From assembly GCF_029323795.1 (NCBI RefSeq), contig NZ_CP119758.1, positions 1,488,001 to 1,552,000 on the forward strand: DNA of 64,000 nt, read 5' to 3'. The position numbers and the translations under genes are program-made. The stretch is from Zobellia alginiliquefaciens. GTDB taxonomy: Bacteria > Bacteroidota > Bacteroidia > Flavobacteriales > Flavobacteriaceae. The notes beneath the pieces were generated by a model that saw only the letters and a list, made by a program, of their open reading frames with translations, did no database searches and was not told where the DNA came from. Below are positions 16,573 to 26,013 of the stretch, one piece after another (within the stretch, counting starts at the first letter, position 1; the number at the start of each line of letters is the position of its first letter).

Positions 16573-19500
16573 ATTCTTCTTTAAAGCATATCAATTTATC
16601 GCGGACAAAAGGCTGTTGTCCTTAGGCATATTACTATTGCTAATCTTAGGGCTAGCGTCAATTGTATCAAAAATTCAGTTTGAAGATGATATTACAGCCC
16701 TTATTCCCGCCAACGAAGAGGCACAACGTGTCCAAAAAGTCTTAAAGTCGATTACGTTTACCGATAAAATCATCATCAATATTCAAAAAGATGAAGAAGG
16801 TACGGTAGACGACCTTACCCAATACGCAAAGGACCTATTGGATAGCCTTGAGCTGCACCAATCGGAATTTATTAAAGGCGTGCAAGGAAGGGTCAATTCC
16901 GATGACGTTCCAAAGACCTTGGATTTGGTCTACGACAATCTCCCATTGTTTTTAGAAGCGAACGACTACCCAAAAATCACCCAAAAGATAAACCCGGATA
17001 GTATTGCAAAAGTAACTGCAGAAAATTACCGTGCGCTCATATCCCCGTCCGGTATAGTGGCCAAAAAAACAATTGTTAAAGACCCTTTACGGCTCTCTTT
17101 CATTGCGCTCAAGCGATTACAGGAATTGGGTGTGGGCGATGATTTTAAATTGAAAAATGGGTTTTTACTGGACAAAGCGGAAAAGAACATCCTCCTCTTT
17201 CTTACACCAACTTACGGATCCAATGAAACGGATAAAAACCTTCCTTTTTCCAATGCACTTTACGATTTACAGGATAAACTGAATACCGAATACTCCACCA
17301 AAGTACACAGCGAGTATTACGGAGCCGCTCTGGTGGCCGTAGCCAATGCCAAGCAGATTAGAGGTGACATTCAGTTTACCGTAAGTATTGCCATGACGTT
17401 ACTCATCATTATTTTGATGCTCTTTTACCGGAAGTTGGCATTGCCTTTTATTCTTTTCCTTCCCACCGTAGTTGGCGCACTTTTATCCATTGCGTTTCTC
17501 TGTATTCTACGCGATAAAATTTCGGCTATATCATTGGGAATCGGTTCAGTGCTATTGGGCGTAACCTTAGATTATGCCTTGCATATTCTAACACACATAC
17601 GAAATGGAAACGGTGCCGAAAGTCTATATAAAGAGGTAGCCCCGTCTATCTTAATGAGCAGTCTTACTACGGCTTCCGCGTTTTTATGCCTTCTTTTTTT
17701 AGAGTCGCAAGCTCTGCAAGACCTCGGTATTTTTGCTGCGGTAAGCGTTTTGGGGGCGTCAGTTTTTGCCTTATTGTTCATTCCACAGGTGTACTCGGCC
17801 AATAAAGTGGTGAGTTCAAGACGTACGATTCTAGACCGAGTTGCTTCCTTTGATTTTCATAAATCAAAATGGGCGATCATTATACTCATCTCATTTTCTA
17901 TCGTTAGTATTTTCACCTATAACCGCGTGGTTTTCAATAAGGATATTGCTAAATTAAACTATGAGACCGAAGTATTACAGAAGGCCCGAGAACGATTGGA
18001 AATACTAACGGATATTAGTTCAAAATCGATTTACCTTTCTACCTACGGCAACGATACGGAGACTGTTCTGGCTCAAAATGATTCGCTTTACAACGAGTTA
18101 AAAACACTTGAACAAAATAATAAAATACTAAGTTTTAGTTCTGTTGGCGGACTCATACGAGCGAAAAAAACTCAAGAAGAGAAAATTCAAGCGTGGAAAA
18201 AGTTCTGGAATTCTTCCAAAATAAAGACCACCAAAGATAACCTTATTGAAAGCAGTAACGAATTCGGTTTTAAACCTACTACCTTCTCTGCATTTTACAA
18301 TTTATTAAATGCTGATTTTAGTCCAATGGAAGTGACTGATTTTGAACCTATAAAATCATTTTCTCTTGACGATTACATTGTAAAAGATGACAACGGAACT
18401 ACTATTACTTCTTTGGTAAAAGTAGATGACGACCATATTGAAGCTTTACGAGAACGGTTCGAAACCTCTCCCAATACCTTGCTTATTGACCGGCAACAGG
18501 TGAACGAAACATTCTTGGGCAACTTAAAAAACGATTTTAACGGTCTCATCGGTTATTCATTAATTGTAGTTCTGCTCATTCTTCTGCTGTTCTACCGCAG
18601 CCTTTCACTAACGGTGGTAACGAGTATTCCTATTTACCTCACCTGGTTTTTGACCGTAGGTATCATGGGCCTTTTTCATATTGAATTCAATATTTTCAAC
18701 ATCATTATCTGCAGCTTCATTTTCGGATTGGGTGTTGATTATAGCATTTTTATTACCAACGGATTGCTTACCGAATACCGTACAGGTGAAAAGGTACTCC
18801 ATACCCATAAGACCTCTATATTACTTTCTGTAATCACTACTATTGCCGGTGTTGGGGTCCTTATATTTGCAAAACACCCCGTACTTTACACGATTTCTAC
18901 GGTGTCGCTAATAGGTATTCTATCTGCTGCATTCGTGGCTTTTACGGTGCAACCACTTCTGTTTCGGTTATTTATTGGTAGCGCGGACAAACGCCCAATT
19001 CATGTGCGGTATTTTATACATTCCGTACTGTCATTCGGTTATTTTGGTTCAGGAGGGTTTTTGTATTCTATCTACGGATGGATTAAACTAAAATTGTCGC
19101 CTCAAAGCTTAAAAAAGGAAAATAAAATGTACCATAAAGCGGTTTCCAAATTAATGGGTTCCGTACTGTACACCAACCCATTTGTATCCAAAGAAATACG
19201 AAATCCGCATAACGAGACATTTGAAAAGCCCGTAATGATCATTGCCAACCACACCAGCTTTTTGGACATTCTAGCTATTGGTATGCTTCATCCAAAGATT
19301 ATTTTTATGGTAAACGACTGGGTGTACAATTCCCCTGTTTTTGGTAGTGCGGCAAAATTGGCCGGAGCGTATCCCGTTTCAGGAGGCATAGAAAATGGGG
19401 AGGTTTTTTTAAAGGAGAAAGTAGCGCAAGGGTTCAGTATTATTGCATTCCCAGAAGGCACGCGTTCCTCCAGCAATAAAATAAAACGTTTTCACAAAGG

Positions 19501-20251
19501 GGCTTTCTACTTGGCGCAACAGTTTGAATTGGATATCCTACCCGTACTTATTCATGGAAATTCCGAAGTACTTCCAAAGGGAAGTTTTATTATTCGTGAT
19601 GGGAGTATCACCATTGAACTTTTACCTAGAATCAAATCGAACGATACCCAATACGGCAAAAATTACAGTGAACGCGCCAAACAGCTAGGAGCCTACTTCA
19701 GAAGTAAATTCAGAGGGCTTAGAGATGAAATAGAAGGTGAAAATTACTGGGACAAAGCCCTTTTTGAAAATTACAGATACAAAGGGGACGCTATTTTCAA
19801 GGCCGTAGAGTCCGATATAACCACCCATAAAAGCACCTATTATCAACTTCTGAAAAAAATTGGTCAAAAGAGTAAAATTGTACACCTTTCCGATGATTTT
19901 GGCCAGCTAGATTTGCTTCTTGCCTTAGATTCCATAGATAGAAAAATAACTGTTCACCTTTCAAACCACGAAGCTGCAATTTTACTGGAACATAATTTTC
20001 TCACTACAAATTATAGCAAAATAGAAATTGCCAAAAGCTTGGAACGGGCCTTGACCACTGAGGCCGATGTATTGATAATCGATAGTCGACTTGAAACATC
20101 ACAACTGACCGAATTTATTGAAAACAACTTTGAAACCCTCATTTTATTAAAGGAAGCGCTGCAAGGGGATTTAGCTCCACTAGAAGTATTGGGTTTCATT
20201 ACTAGCGAACAAAATGATAACTTTAGGCTACTTAAAAAGACACGCAGTTAA
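16565..20251 (+). CDS. Trifunctional MMPL transporter / lysophospholipid acyltransferase / methyltransferase-like protein
   Basis: The ATG at 16565 is preferred over a TTG at 16559. The 1228-residue protein joins three parts. Residues 1-840 form an RND-superfamily MMPL transporter with two six-helix blocks, each after a periplasmic loop (first helix GILLLLILGLASIVSK; later blocks SIGLGIGSVLLGVTLDYAL-like and FIFGLGVDYSIF). Residues about 870-1040 are a PlsC-type acyltransferase with NHTSFLD (near 895) and FPEGTRSS (near 963). The last 190 residues resemble a degenerate SAM-methyltransferase (IVHLSDDFGQLDLLLALD). This triple fusion occurs in other flavobacterial pigment clusters. It probably flips or exports the pigment and acylates a lipid acceptor. 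The methyltransferase G-x-G motif is not clear, so that activity is uncertain. Confidence 0.88.
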   Translation: MGRFFFKAYQFIADKRLLSLGILLLLILGLASIVSKIQFEDDITALIPANEEAQRVQKVLKSITFTDKIIINIQKDEEGTVDDLTQYAKDLLDSLELHQSEFIKGVQGRVNSDDVPKTLDLVYDNLPLFLEANDYPKITQKINPDSIAKVTAENYRALISPSGIVAKKTIVKDPLRLSFIALKRLQELGVGDDFKLKNGFLLDKAEKNILLFLTPTYGSNETDKNLPFSNALYDLQDKLNTEYSTKVHSEYYGAALVAVANAKQIRGDIQFTVSIAMTLLIIILMLFYRKLALPFILFLPTVVGALLSIAFLCILRDKISAISLGIGSVLLGVTLDYALHILTHIRNGNGAESLYKEVAPSILMSSLTTASAFLCLLFLESQALQDLGIFAAVSVLGASVFALLFIPQVYSANKVVSSRRTILDRVASFDFHKSKWAIIILISFSIVSIFTYNRVVFNKDIAKLNYETEVLQKARERLEILTDISSKSIYLSTYGNDTETVLAQNDSLYNELKTLEQNNKILSFSSVGGLIRAKKTQEEKIQAWKKFWNSSKIKTTKDNLIESSNEFGFKPTTFSAFYNLLNADFSPMEVTDFEPIKSFSLDDYIVKDDNGTTITSLVKVDDDHIEALRERFETSPNTLLIDRQQVNETFLGNLKNDFNGLIGYSLIVVLLILLLFYRSLSLTVVTSIPIYLTWFLTVGIMGLFHIEFNIFNIIICSFIFGLGVDYSIFITNGLLTEYRTGEKVLHTHKTSILLSVITTIAGVGVLIFAKHPVLYTISTVSLIGILSAAFVAFTVQPLLFRLFIGSADKRPIHVRYFIHSVLSFGYFGSGGFLYSIYGWIKLKLSPQSLKKENKMYHKAVSKLMGSVLYTNPFVSKEIRNPHNETFEKPVMIIANHTSFLDILAIGMLHPKIIFMVNDWVYNSPVFGSAAKLAGAYPVSGGIENGEVFLKEKVAQGFSIIAFPEGTRSSSNKIKRFHKGAFYLAQQFELDILPVLIHGNSEVLPKGSFIIRDGSITIELLPRIKSNDTQYGKNYSERAKQLGAYFRSKFRGLRDEIEGENYWDKALFENYRYKGDAIFKAVESDITTHKSTYYQLLKKIGQKSKIVHLSDDFGQLDLLLALDSIDRKITVHLSNHEAAILLEHNFLTTNYSKIEIAKSLERALTTEADVLIIDSRLETSQLTEFIENNFETLILLKEALQGDLAPLEVLGFITSEQNDNFRLLKKTRS

Positions 20252-21798
20252 TGAAAGAACATTATGATGTTGTTATAGTAGGTAGTGGCATGGGCGGTCT
20301 CGTTTCAGCTATTATTATGGCGCGCGAGGGCAAAAGTGTGTGCGTATTGGAAAAAAACAACCAATACGGCGGCAACTTACAGACCTTTGTTCGCGACCGT
20401 GCTATTTTTGATACCGGTGTTCATTATTTAGGCGGATTGGAAAAAGGGCAGAACCTCTATCGCTACTTTGAATATCTTGATATTTTAGATGGACTCTCCC
20501 TTACCCGATTGGATGAAGACGGTTTTGACCGGATTACTTTTGATGGGGACGAAAAAGAATACCCGCATGCCCAAGGGTACGAAAATTTTGAAAAGCAACT
20601 GGTAGAACAATTTCCTGAAGAAAAACATGCCATTCATGAGTATTGCAAAAAACTGCAAGAAACCTGTGCTAAATTTCCGCTTTACAATCTAAAACTGGGC
20701 AAACCGTATCATGACGATACCGAACTTTTTACCTTGCCGGCGAAAGAGTATATTGACTCGGTTACTGAAAATGAAAAACTACGTGCCGTACTTGCCGGTT
20801 CTAACCTCCTGTATGCCGGTGAAGCCGATAAGACACCGTTTTATGTACATGCACTCTCCATTAACTCCTACATTCAAAGCTCCTACAGATGTGCCGATGG
20901 GGGCAGCCAGATAACTAAACTCCTCATCAAAAGGTTAAAAGAAAGTGGCGGCGAGACCTATAAACATAGTGAAGTAACCAAATTCAATGTTGAAGACAGA
21001 CAGATTGTTTCGGTGGAGACAACAAAAGGTGATATTGTAAAAGGAGACCTCTTCATTTCTAATATAGAACCTAAGGTTACCATTAAAATGGTGGGTCAAG
21101 AGCATTTTAGAAAATCGTACGCCAACCGCATTCAGAGTATTGACAGTACTATTTCGGCTTTTAGCATTCACATCGTTCTTAAGCCAGAAACATTCAAATA
21201 CCTGAATTATAATTACTATCACTTCAAAAATTACGAGTCCGTTTGGAACTCGCATAATTACTCTCAAGAATCATGGCCTGAAGCGTACATGGTCTCTATG
21301 GGAACACGTAAAAACCAAGGAGAATGGGCGGATCAGCTGACTGCCATCACCTACATGCGCTATGAAGAATTAGAACCTTGGTCCGGAACTTTCAATACAG
21401 TGGCTCAAAAAAATAGTCGCGGGCAAACGTATGAAGAGTTCAAAGAAGCCAAGATAGAGGCATTTTTAAATGTACTGGAAGAAAAGTTTCCGAATATCCG
21501 TGAAAGCATTCAATCGGTTCACACTTCAACCCCATTATCCTATAGGGATTATATTGGCTGCAACGAGGGTTCTATGTACGGTTATGCCAAAGACGTAAAC
21601 ACCCCCTTAAAGACATTTATCTCCCCTAAAACCAAAATAAAAAACCTTTATTTCACTGGCCAAAGCATTAATATGCACGGCATTTTAGGTGTAACGATCA
21701 GTAGCGTCGTTACCTGTTCGGAAATTTTGGGCAGTGAATATCTGTTAGATAAAATTACCAAAGGAAGTACAAAGACCAACCAAAAAATTGATGCATAA
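20251..21798 (+). CDS. FAD-dependent oxidoreductase, phytoene desaturase-like
   Basis: The 515-residue protein opens with an FAD-binding Rossmann motif (VVIVGSGMGGLVSA, residues 7-20) and an acidic strand end (VCVLEKNNQYGGN), as in CrtI/carotenoid isomerase-type amine-oxidase-fold enzymes. The C-terminal NLYFTGQSINMHGILGVT matches the family's second FAD motif. In a polyene context it could desaturate or isomerise the chain, or oxidise the resorcinol part. No phytoene synthase or cyclase is present, so this is not a carotenoid locus. Start and stop each share one base with the neighbours (ATGA type overlaps), showing strict co-expression. Confidence 0.87.
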   Translation: MKEHYDVVIVGSGMGGLVSAIIMAREGKSVCVLEKNNQYGGNLQTFVRDRAIFDTGVHYLGGLEKGQNLYRYFEYLDILDGLSLTRLDEDGFDRITFDGDEKEYPHAQGYENFEKQLVEQFPEEKHAIHEYCKKLQETCAKFPLYNLKLGKPYHDDTELFTLPAKEYIDSVTENEKLRAVLAGSNLLYAGEADKTPFYVHALSINSYIQSSYRCADGGSQITKLLIKRLKESGGETYKHSEVTKFNVEDRQIVSVETTKGDIVKGDLFISNIEPKVTIKMVGQEHFRKSYANRIQSIDSTISAFSIHIVLKPETFKYLNYNYYHFKNYESVWNSHNYSQESWPEAYMVSMGTRKNQGEWADQLTAITYMRYEELEPWSGTFNTVAQKNSRGQTYEEFKEAKIEAFLNVLEEKFPNIRESIQSVHTSTPLSYRDYIGCNEGSMYGYAKDVNTPLKTFISPKTKIKNLYFTGQSINMHGILGVTISSVVTCSEILGSEYLLDKITKGSTKTNQKIDA

Positions 21799-22679
21799 TG
21801 GGACAGTTTAAAACAACACCGGTAGAACGGGTAGAAAACATCTCAAAAGCGGACTTTATAAAAAATTACTACAAACCTCAAAAGCCGGTCTTGATTACAG
21901 GACTGACCAAAGATTGGCCTGCTTATGAGAAATGGAAACTTGATTATGTCCAGGAACGCGCCGGTGACCAAATTGTACCTCTATACAACAATGAACCTGC
22001 TAAGGACAAGCAAAGCGTTTATGCTCCTGTAAAGGAAATGAAGCTGAGTGAATACATCCAAATTTTAAAAACTGAACCAACGGACCTTCGGATTTTCTTT
22101 TATAATATCTTGAAGGAAATGCCCGAACTGCTTAAAGATTTTCATTACCCTGATATTGGACTAAAATTCTTTAAAAAACTACCGGCACTCTTCTTTGGCG
22201 GAGGGAAATCTAAAGTCTTTATGCACTATGACATTGATTTGCCAGACAGTATGCATTTTCATTTTGACGGGGATAAAGTGGTAAACCTATTTTCCCCCGA
22301 ACAGACCCAATATTTATATAAAGTACCTTTCTCCATACATAACATTGAGGATATAGACATGGATAACCCGGATTTTGAGAAGTATCCCGCTCTAAAATAT
22401 GCTCAATGTATACGTGCCGAGATGAAACATGGGGACGCCCTTTACATGCCCAGCGGCTATTGGCATAGCATTAGATATCTAAACGGCGGGTTTTCCATGA
22501 CGCTACGGGCCCTACCCAGACATCCGGGTCGTTTTGCCAATATGCTCTACAATGTTATGATTATGAGGCACATTGATAATATTACCCGAAAATACCGCGG
22601 GCAAAAGTGGTTGGATTATAAGGACCGATTGGCCATTAAACGCACGGAAAAGAACCTAAAAATGAAAAAAGATAGTTAA
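21798..22679 (+). CDS. Cupin-like (JmjC/cupin_8) Fe(II) oxygenase-type protein
   Basis: The 293-residue protein has the cupin_8/JmjC layout: N-terminal PVLITGLTKDWPAYEKW (residues 30-46), an H-x-D motif (MHYDID, His143 and Asp145), GDKVVNLFSPEQ with a probable 2-oxoglutarate contact, and a distal His223 in MPSGYWHSIRYL. This is the facial triad of Fe(II)/2-oxoglutarate hydroxylases. It follows the FAD oxidoreductase with a one-base overlap. A hydroxylation of the aromatic ring or chain is a reasonable guess for its pathway role; some relatives hydroxylate proteins. No signal peptide is seen. Confidence 0.82.
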   Translation: MGQFKTTPVERVENISKADFIKNYYKPQKPVLITGLTKDWPAYEKWKLDYVQERAGDQIVPLYNNEPAKDKQSVYAPVKEMKLSEYIQILKTEPTDLRIFFYNILKEMPELLKDFHYPDIGLKFFKKLPALFFGGGKSKVFMHYDIDLPDSMHFHFDGDKVVNLFSPEQTQYLYKVPFSIHNIEDIDMDNPDFEKYPALKYAQCIRAEMKHGDALYMPSGYWHSIRYLNGGFSMTLRALPRHPGRFANMLYNVMIMRHIDNITRKYRGQKWLDYKDRLAIKRTEKNLKMKKDS

Positions 22680-22729
22680 GGCAACGTACTTTTACACAAC
22701 GCTTGTTTTTTGAATAGCCGATAGATATC

Positions 22730-24406
22730 ATGCCGCAAATACACTTTCCAAAAATATACGTACTTCTAGGCTTTACTTTTCTTCTTGTGTCTTGTGGTGT
22801 CAAAAAATCTTTGAATGACCTGCCTAACATCAGTCAGTATAAAACCGATGTGGTGCAACGACATCAACTTACGGATTCCACTTTTGTAATCGGCAATAAC
22901 TTTTTGACCAAAAACCAACAAGGGCTTTACGAGCTTTACGTTTCCGGAAATGCCTATGAACTGGGTCTCAAAACTGGAAGCTTAACACGAGAATTGTTCC
23001 AAGAACAAGAACAGGTCTTTATTGAAAAAATAGACGATTTAGTCCCTTCGGAAAGGAAACAGAATATGCTTCGTAAATTCTTAGCATGGTTCAACCGAAA
23101 AATGTACAAGCATGTAGACGAGCAATACAAGGCGGAGATTTATGGCATTTCGCAATATGCCTCAAAAGACTACGACCGTATTGCAGAGCCCTACCCGAGA
23201 GTGATGTATTTTCATGGGGCACATGATATTGGCCATGCCCTGCAAGATTTAGCATTGGTAGGCTGTTCATCTTTCGCCGCTTGGGGAAACCATACTGCGG
23301 ACGGAAAACTATTAATCGGCAGAAATTTTGATTTTTATGCCGGGGATGACTTTGCTAAAAACAAGATAATTGCTTTCGTTGCTCCTGATGAAGGCCACAA
23401 GTTTATGTCCGTTACCTGGGGAGGTATGATAGGTGTGGTCTCAGGTATGAACGAGCAAGGTTTAACGGTAACTATTAATGCTGGAAAATCTAAATTCCCT
23501 TTGGTAGCCAAAACTCCAATTTCACTCGTAACCCGTGAAATATTGCAATACGCCTCAACTATAGACGAAGCCATTGCCATTGCAAAAAAACGTGAGGTTT
23601 TTGTTTCTGAATCGATTTTCGTTGGAAGTGCAAAAGACAAAAAAGCAGCGCTTATTGAGGTTTCCCCGCATAACTTTGGAGTATATGAAGTGGAAAACGG
23701 TAATCAATTGGTTTGTTCCAACCACTTTCAAAGTGCCGCTTACGCTAAGGATAAAAAGAACAAAAAGCATATTTTTGAGAGCCATTCGCAATACCGCTAT
23801 GAACGCATGGAAGAACTTTTAGAAGAAGCACCTAAGGTGACTCCAGCAAGTGCGGTCCGTATTTTGCGAAACAAAAAGGGGCTAGATGACAAACGCATTG
23901 GTTACGGTAACGAGAAAGCACTGAACCAACTGTTGGCCCACCACGGTATCGTTTTTCAGCCCGAAGACCTGAAAGTTTGGGTATCTAGCAACCCCTATCA
24001 ACTTGGTGAATTTGTGACCTATGACCTGAACGAAGTTTTCGGAACAGTCAAAAATAATCCCGAGGCAAAACCTATTTCTTCCCCTGCAGAAAATATTGAA
24101 GCAGACCCATTTTTACATACTTTGGCCTACAAGCATTATGAACGTTACCGAGATTTAAAAGAGCAAATTACTGCGGCATTGGCATCCGAAGAAAAAATAG
24201 AATCGTCAATAGTATCGGAATTTGTTGCCGTAAATCCCGATTTTTGGGAGGTTCATTTTTTGGTAGGGAAGTATTATTACCAAAACGACGACTATCAGGA
24301 AGCATTAGATGCTTTTGAGATGGCCATGACCAAAGAAATAACAACGGTACCAGACCAAGAAAATCTGGAGAAATACATTAAAAAAACCAAAAGGAAGCTC
24401 AAATAA
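22730..24406 (+). CDS. C45-type autoproteolytic acyltransferase lipoprotein
   Basis: The 558-residue protein has a lipoprotein signal (FTFLLVSCGVKKS, Cys near residue 21). The core is an Ntn-hydrolase of the acyl-CoA:6-aminopenicillanate acyltransferase type. It has a candidate nucleophile Cys179 in LVGCSSFAAWG, then LLIGRNFDFY and GGMIGVVSGMNEQGLTVTIN, where the chain would be cut before the Cys on maturation. The last 60 residues form a TPR-like repeat (LVGKYYYQNDDYQEALDAFE). It should be anchored in the outer membrane facing the periplasm. It may exchange an acyl or amide group on the exported pigment. Its stop overlaps the PaaK-like ligase start by one base. Confidence 0.82.
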   Translation: MPQIHFPKIYVLLGFTFLLVSCGVKKSLNDLPNISQYKTDVVQRHQLTDSTFVIGNNFLTKNQQGLYELYVSGNAYELGLKTGSLTRELFQEQEQVFIEKIDDLVPSERKQNMLRKFLAWFNRKMYKHVDEQYKAEIYGISQYASKDYDRIAEPYPRVMYFHGAHDIGHALQDLALVGCSSFAAWGNHTADGKLLIGRNFDFYAGDDFAKNKIIAFVAPDEGHKFMSVTWGGMIGVVSGMNEQGLTVTINAGKSKFPLVAKTPISLVTREILQYASTIDEAIAIAKKREVFVSESIFVGSAKDKKAALIEVSPHNFGVYEVENGNQLVCSNHFQSAAYAKDKKNKKHIFESHSQYRYERMEELLEEAPKVTPASAVRILRNKKGLDDKRIGYGNEKALNQLLAHHGIVFQPEDLKVWVSSNPYQLGEFVTYDLNEVFGTVKNNPEAKPISSPAENIEADPFLHTLAYKHYERYRDLKEQITAALASEEKIESSIVSEFVAVNPDFWEVHFLVGKYYYQNDDYQEALDAFEMAMTKEITTVPDQENLEKYIKKTKRKLK

Positions 24407-25695
24407 TGATTCCAGAAATAGAAAAAGCATCCGTAAAAGAAATAAAGGCCTTTCAAGAAGAAAAGCTTCGTGGGCTGTTAGGTTATGTTGCGGATAACTC
24501 ACCTTACTACAGACGTGTTTTTAAGAGGTACAAAATACAAGCTTCCGATATCAACACCCTCGAAGATCTGACCAAAATACCGGTTACTACAAAAGAACAG
24601 TTGCAACGCCATAATGATGATTTTCTTTGTGTTCCTAAATCGCAGATTATCGATTTTGTAACCACCTCCGGAACGTTGGGCGAACCAGTAACCCTTGGTC
24701 AGACGGATAAAGATTTAGACCGATTGGCCCATAACGAGGCTATTTCTTTGGCTTGCTCCGGTGTTGGGGAAAATGATATTTTACAAATGACCACTACCAT
24801 GGACCGTCGTTTTATGGCAGGTCTCGCCTATTTTCTTGGGGTTAGAAAGTTAGGGGCAGGAATCATTCGTGTGGGTGCCGGTATTCCCGAACTGCAATGG
24901 GATACCATCCTTAAATTTCAGCCAACCTATCTTATTGTGGTGCCGTCTTTTCTTTTGAAACTGATTCAATATGCCGAAAATCACGGAATAGATATTAATA
25001 CCTCAGGTGTGAAAGGAGCTATTTGTATTGGTGAATCCTTACGGAACCAAGATTTTTCATTGAATGTTCTTGCCGAAAAAATTAAATCCAAGTGGAACAT
25101 TGAACTCTTTTCCACCTACGCTTCCACCGAAATGAGTACCGCTTTTGCCGAATGTTCGGAGCAAAAGGGAGGACACCATCACCCCGAACTGATTATTGCC
25201 GAAATTTTAGATGAGGATAATCAGCCAGTTGAAGCGGGTACGGAAGGAGAACTTACCATTACCACCTTAGGTGTTGAGGCCATGCCCCTACTGCGTTTTA
25301 AGACCGGCGATATTGTGGTGGCCCACACTTCGCCATGTGCCTGCGGCAGGAATACCATGCGTCTAGGTCCCGTTGTAGGCCGAAAAAAGCAGATGATAAA
25401 ATACAAGGGCACTACCCTCTATCCACCTGCAATGGACAATCTCCTGAATGATTTTGAAGAAGTAGACGGGTATGTTTTCGAGATTTATCATAATGAAATT
25501 GGGACGGATGAGATTTTAATAAAAATTGCATCCTCATCGGCAAATCATAAACTCATGCAGGCTATTAAGGACCATTTTCGTTCTAAACTGAGGGTTTCCC
25601 CAAATATTGAACTTTGTCCCAATGAAGAGATTCAGAAACTGCGAATGTCCAAACTGGGGAGGAAACCTATTAGTGTGATTGATAAAAGGGCGTAA
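24406..25695 (+). CDS. Phenylacetate-CoA ligase-like adenylate-forming enzyme
   Basis: The 429-residue protein belongs to the PaaK group of adenylate-forming enzymes. It has an ATP-binding loop FVTTSGTLGEPVTLGQTD (near residues 84-101), an aromatic-acid-binding centre including STYASTEMSTAFAEC, the AMP region LLRFKTGDIV, and a Cys cluster CACGRN before LGPVVGRKKQMIKYKG. PaaK enzymes convert aryl acids to CoA thioesters through an acyl-AMP. In flexirubin making, 4-coumaric acid must be activated as the polyene starter, so this is the best candidate in the window. It is the last gene of the operon and is followed by a hairpin. Confidence 0.85.
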   Translation: MIPEIEKASVKEIKAFQEEKLRGLLGYVADNSPYYRRVFKRYKIQASDINTLEDLTKIPVTTKEQLQRHNDDFLCVPKSQIIDFVTTSGTLGEPVTLGQTDKDLDRLAHNEAISLACSGVGENDILQMTTTMDRRFMAGLAYFLGVRKLGAGIIRVGAGIPELQWDTILKFQPTYLIVVPSFLLKLIQYAENHGIDINTSGVKGAICIGESLRNQDFSLNVLAEKIKSKWNIELFSTYASTEMSTAFAECSEQKGGHHHPELIIAEILDEDNQPVEAGTEGELTITTLGVEAMPLLRFKTGDIVVAHTSPCACGRNTMRLGPVVGRKKQMIKYKGTTLYPPAMDNLLNDFEEVDGYVFEIYHNEIGTDEILIKIASSSANHKLMQAIKDHFRSKLRVSPNIELCPNEEIQKLRMSKLGRKPISVIDKRA

Positions 25696-25727
25696 CACCT
25701 GGCTTCGACTGCGCTCAGCCAAGTGTT
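25694..25727 (+). terminator. Hairpin after the flexirubin operon, built on a TTCGACTGCGCTCAG repeat
   Basis: Arms 25694-25704 and 25717-25727 pair over 11 bp with one G-T pair, starting inside the ligase stop codon. The loop carries the CTTCGACTGCGCTC motif that recurs, inverted, at 26363-26382. No T-run follows, so it may be a processed or protein-bound structure rather than a simple intrinsic terminator, but its place at the operon end suggests transcript-end function. Confidence 0.55.
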
Positions 25728-26013
25728 ACTCGCATACAAATAGACAATCCTATTCCTTCTCTTCTACAGGAGTTACCCATTTTTACTTATGCTGCTCGCA
25801 TTACTGGTATCTGTTTGATAATATCTATCGTCTACAAGTTATATAGACTGCAACGGTTCTACAACTGCTGTAAAAGCACATAACACGCACTACTCAAACG
25901 AACTCGCTATAGAATAGCTACGCTTAACTGAGTTAAGCAATCTCAGGTCAGAATGTTTTTTTCTAATGCTATTCGTAAGGATACACCGAGCATAGCCGAT
26001 GGAGGGCTTAGGA
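25728..26013. other. Intergenic region between the pigment operon and the GIY-YIG gene
   Basis: No credible coding frame is seen. Sequence is mixed in composition. There is a short stretch rich in GAGCATAGCCGATGGAGGG near 25990, just before the stop codon of the minus-strand GIY-YIG gene, which may be repeat debris. No tRNA or known riboswitch is recognised. Confidence 0.4.

Noticed and set aside
20251-21798. CrtI-like gene as sign of a carotenoid locus
   Set aside because: No phytoene synthase, cyclase or hydroxylase is nearby, and the gene overlaps flexirubin cluster genes on both sides.
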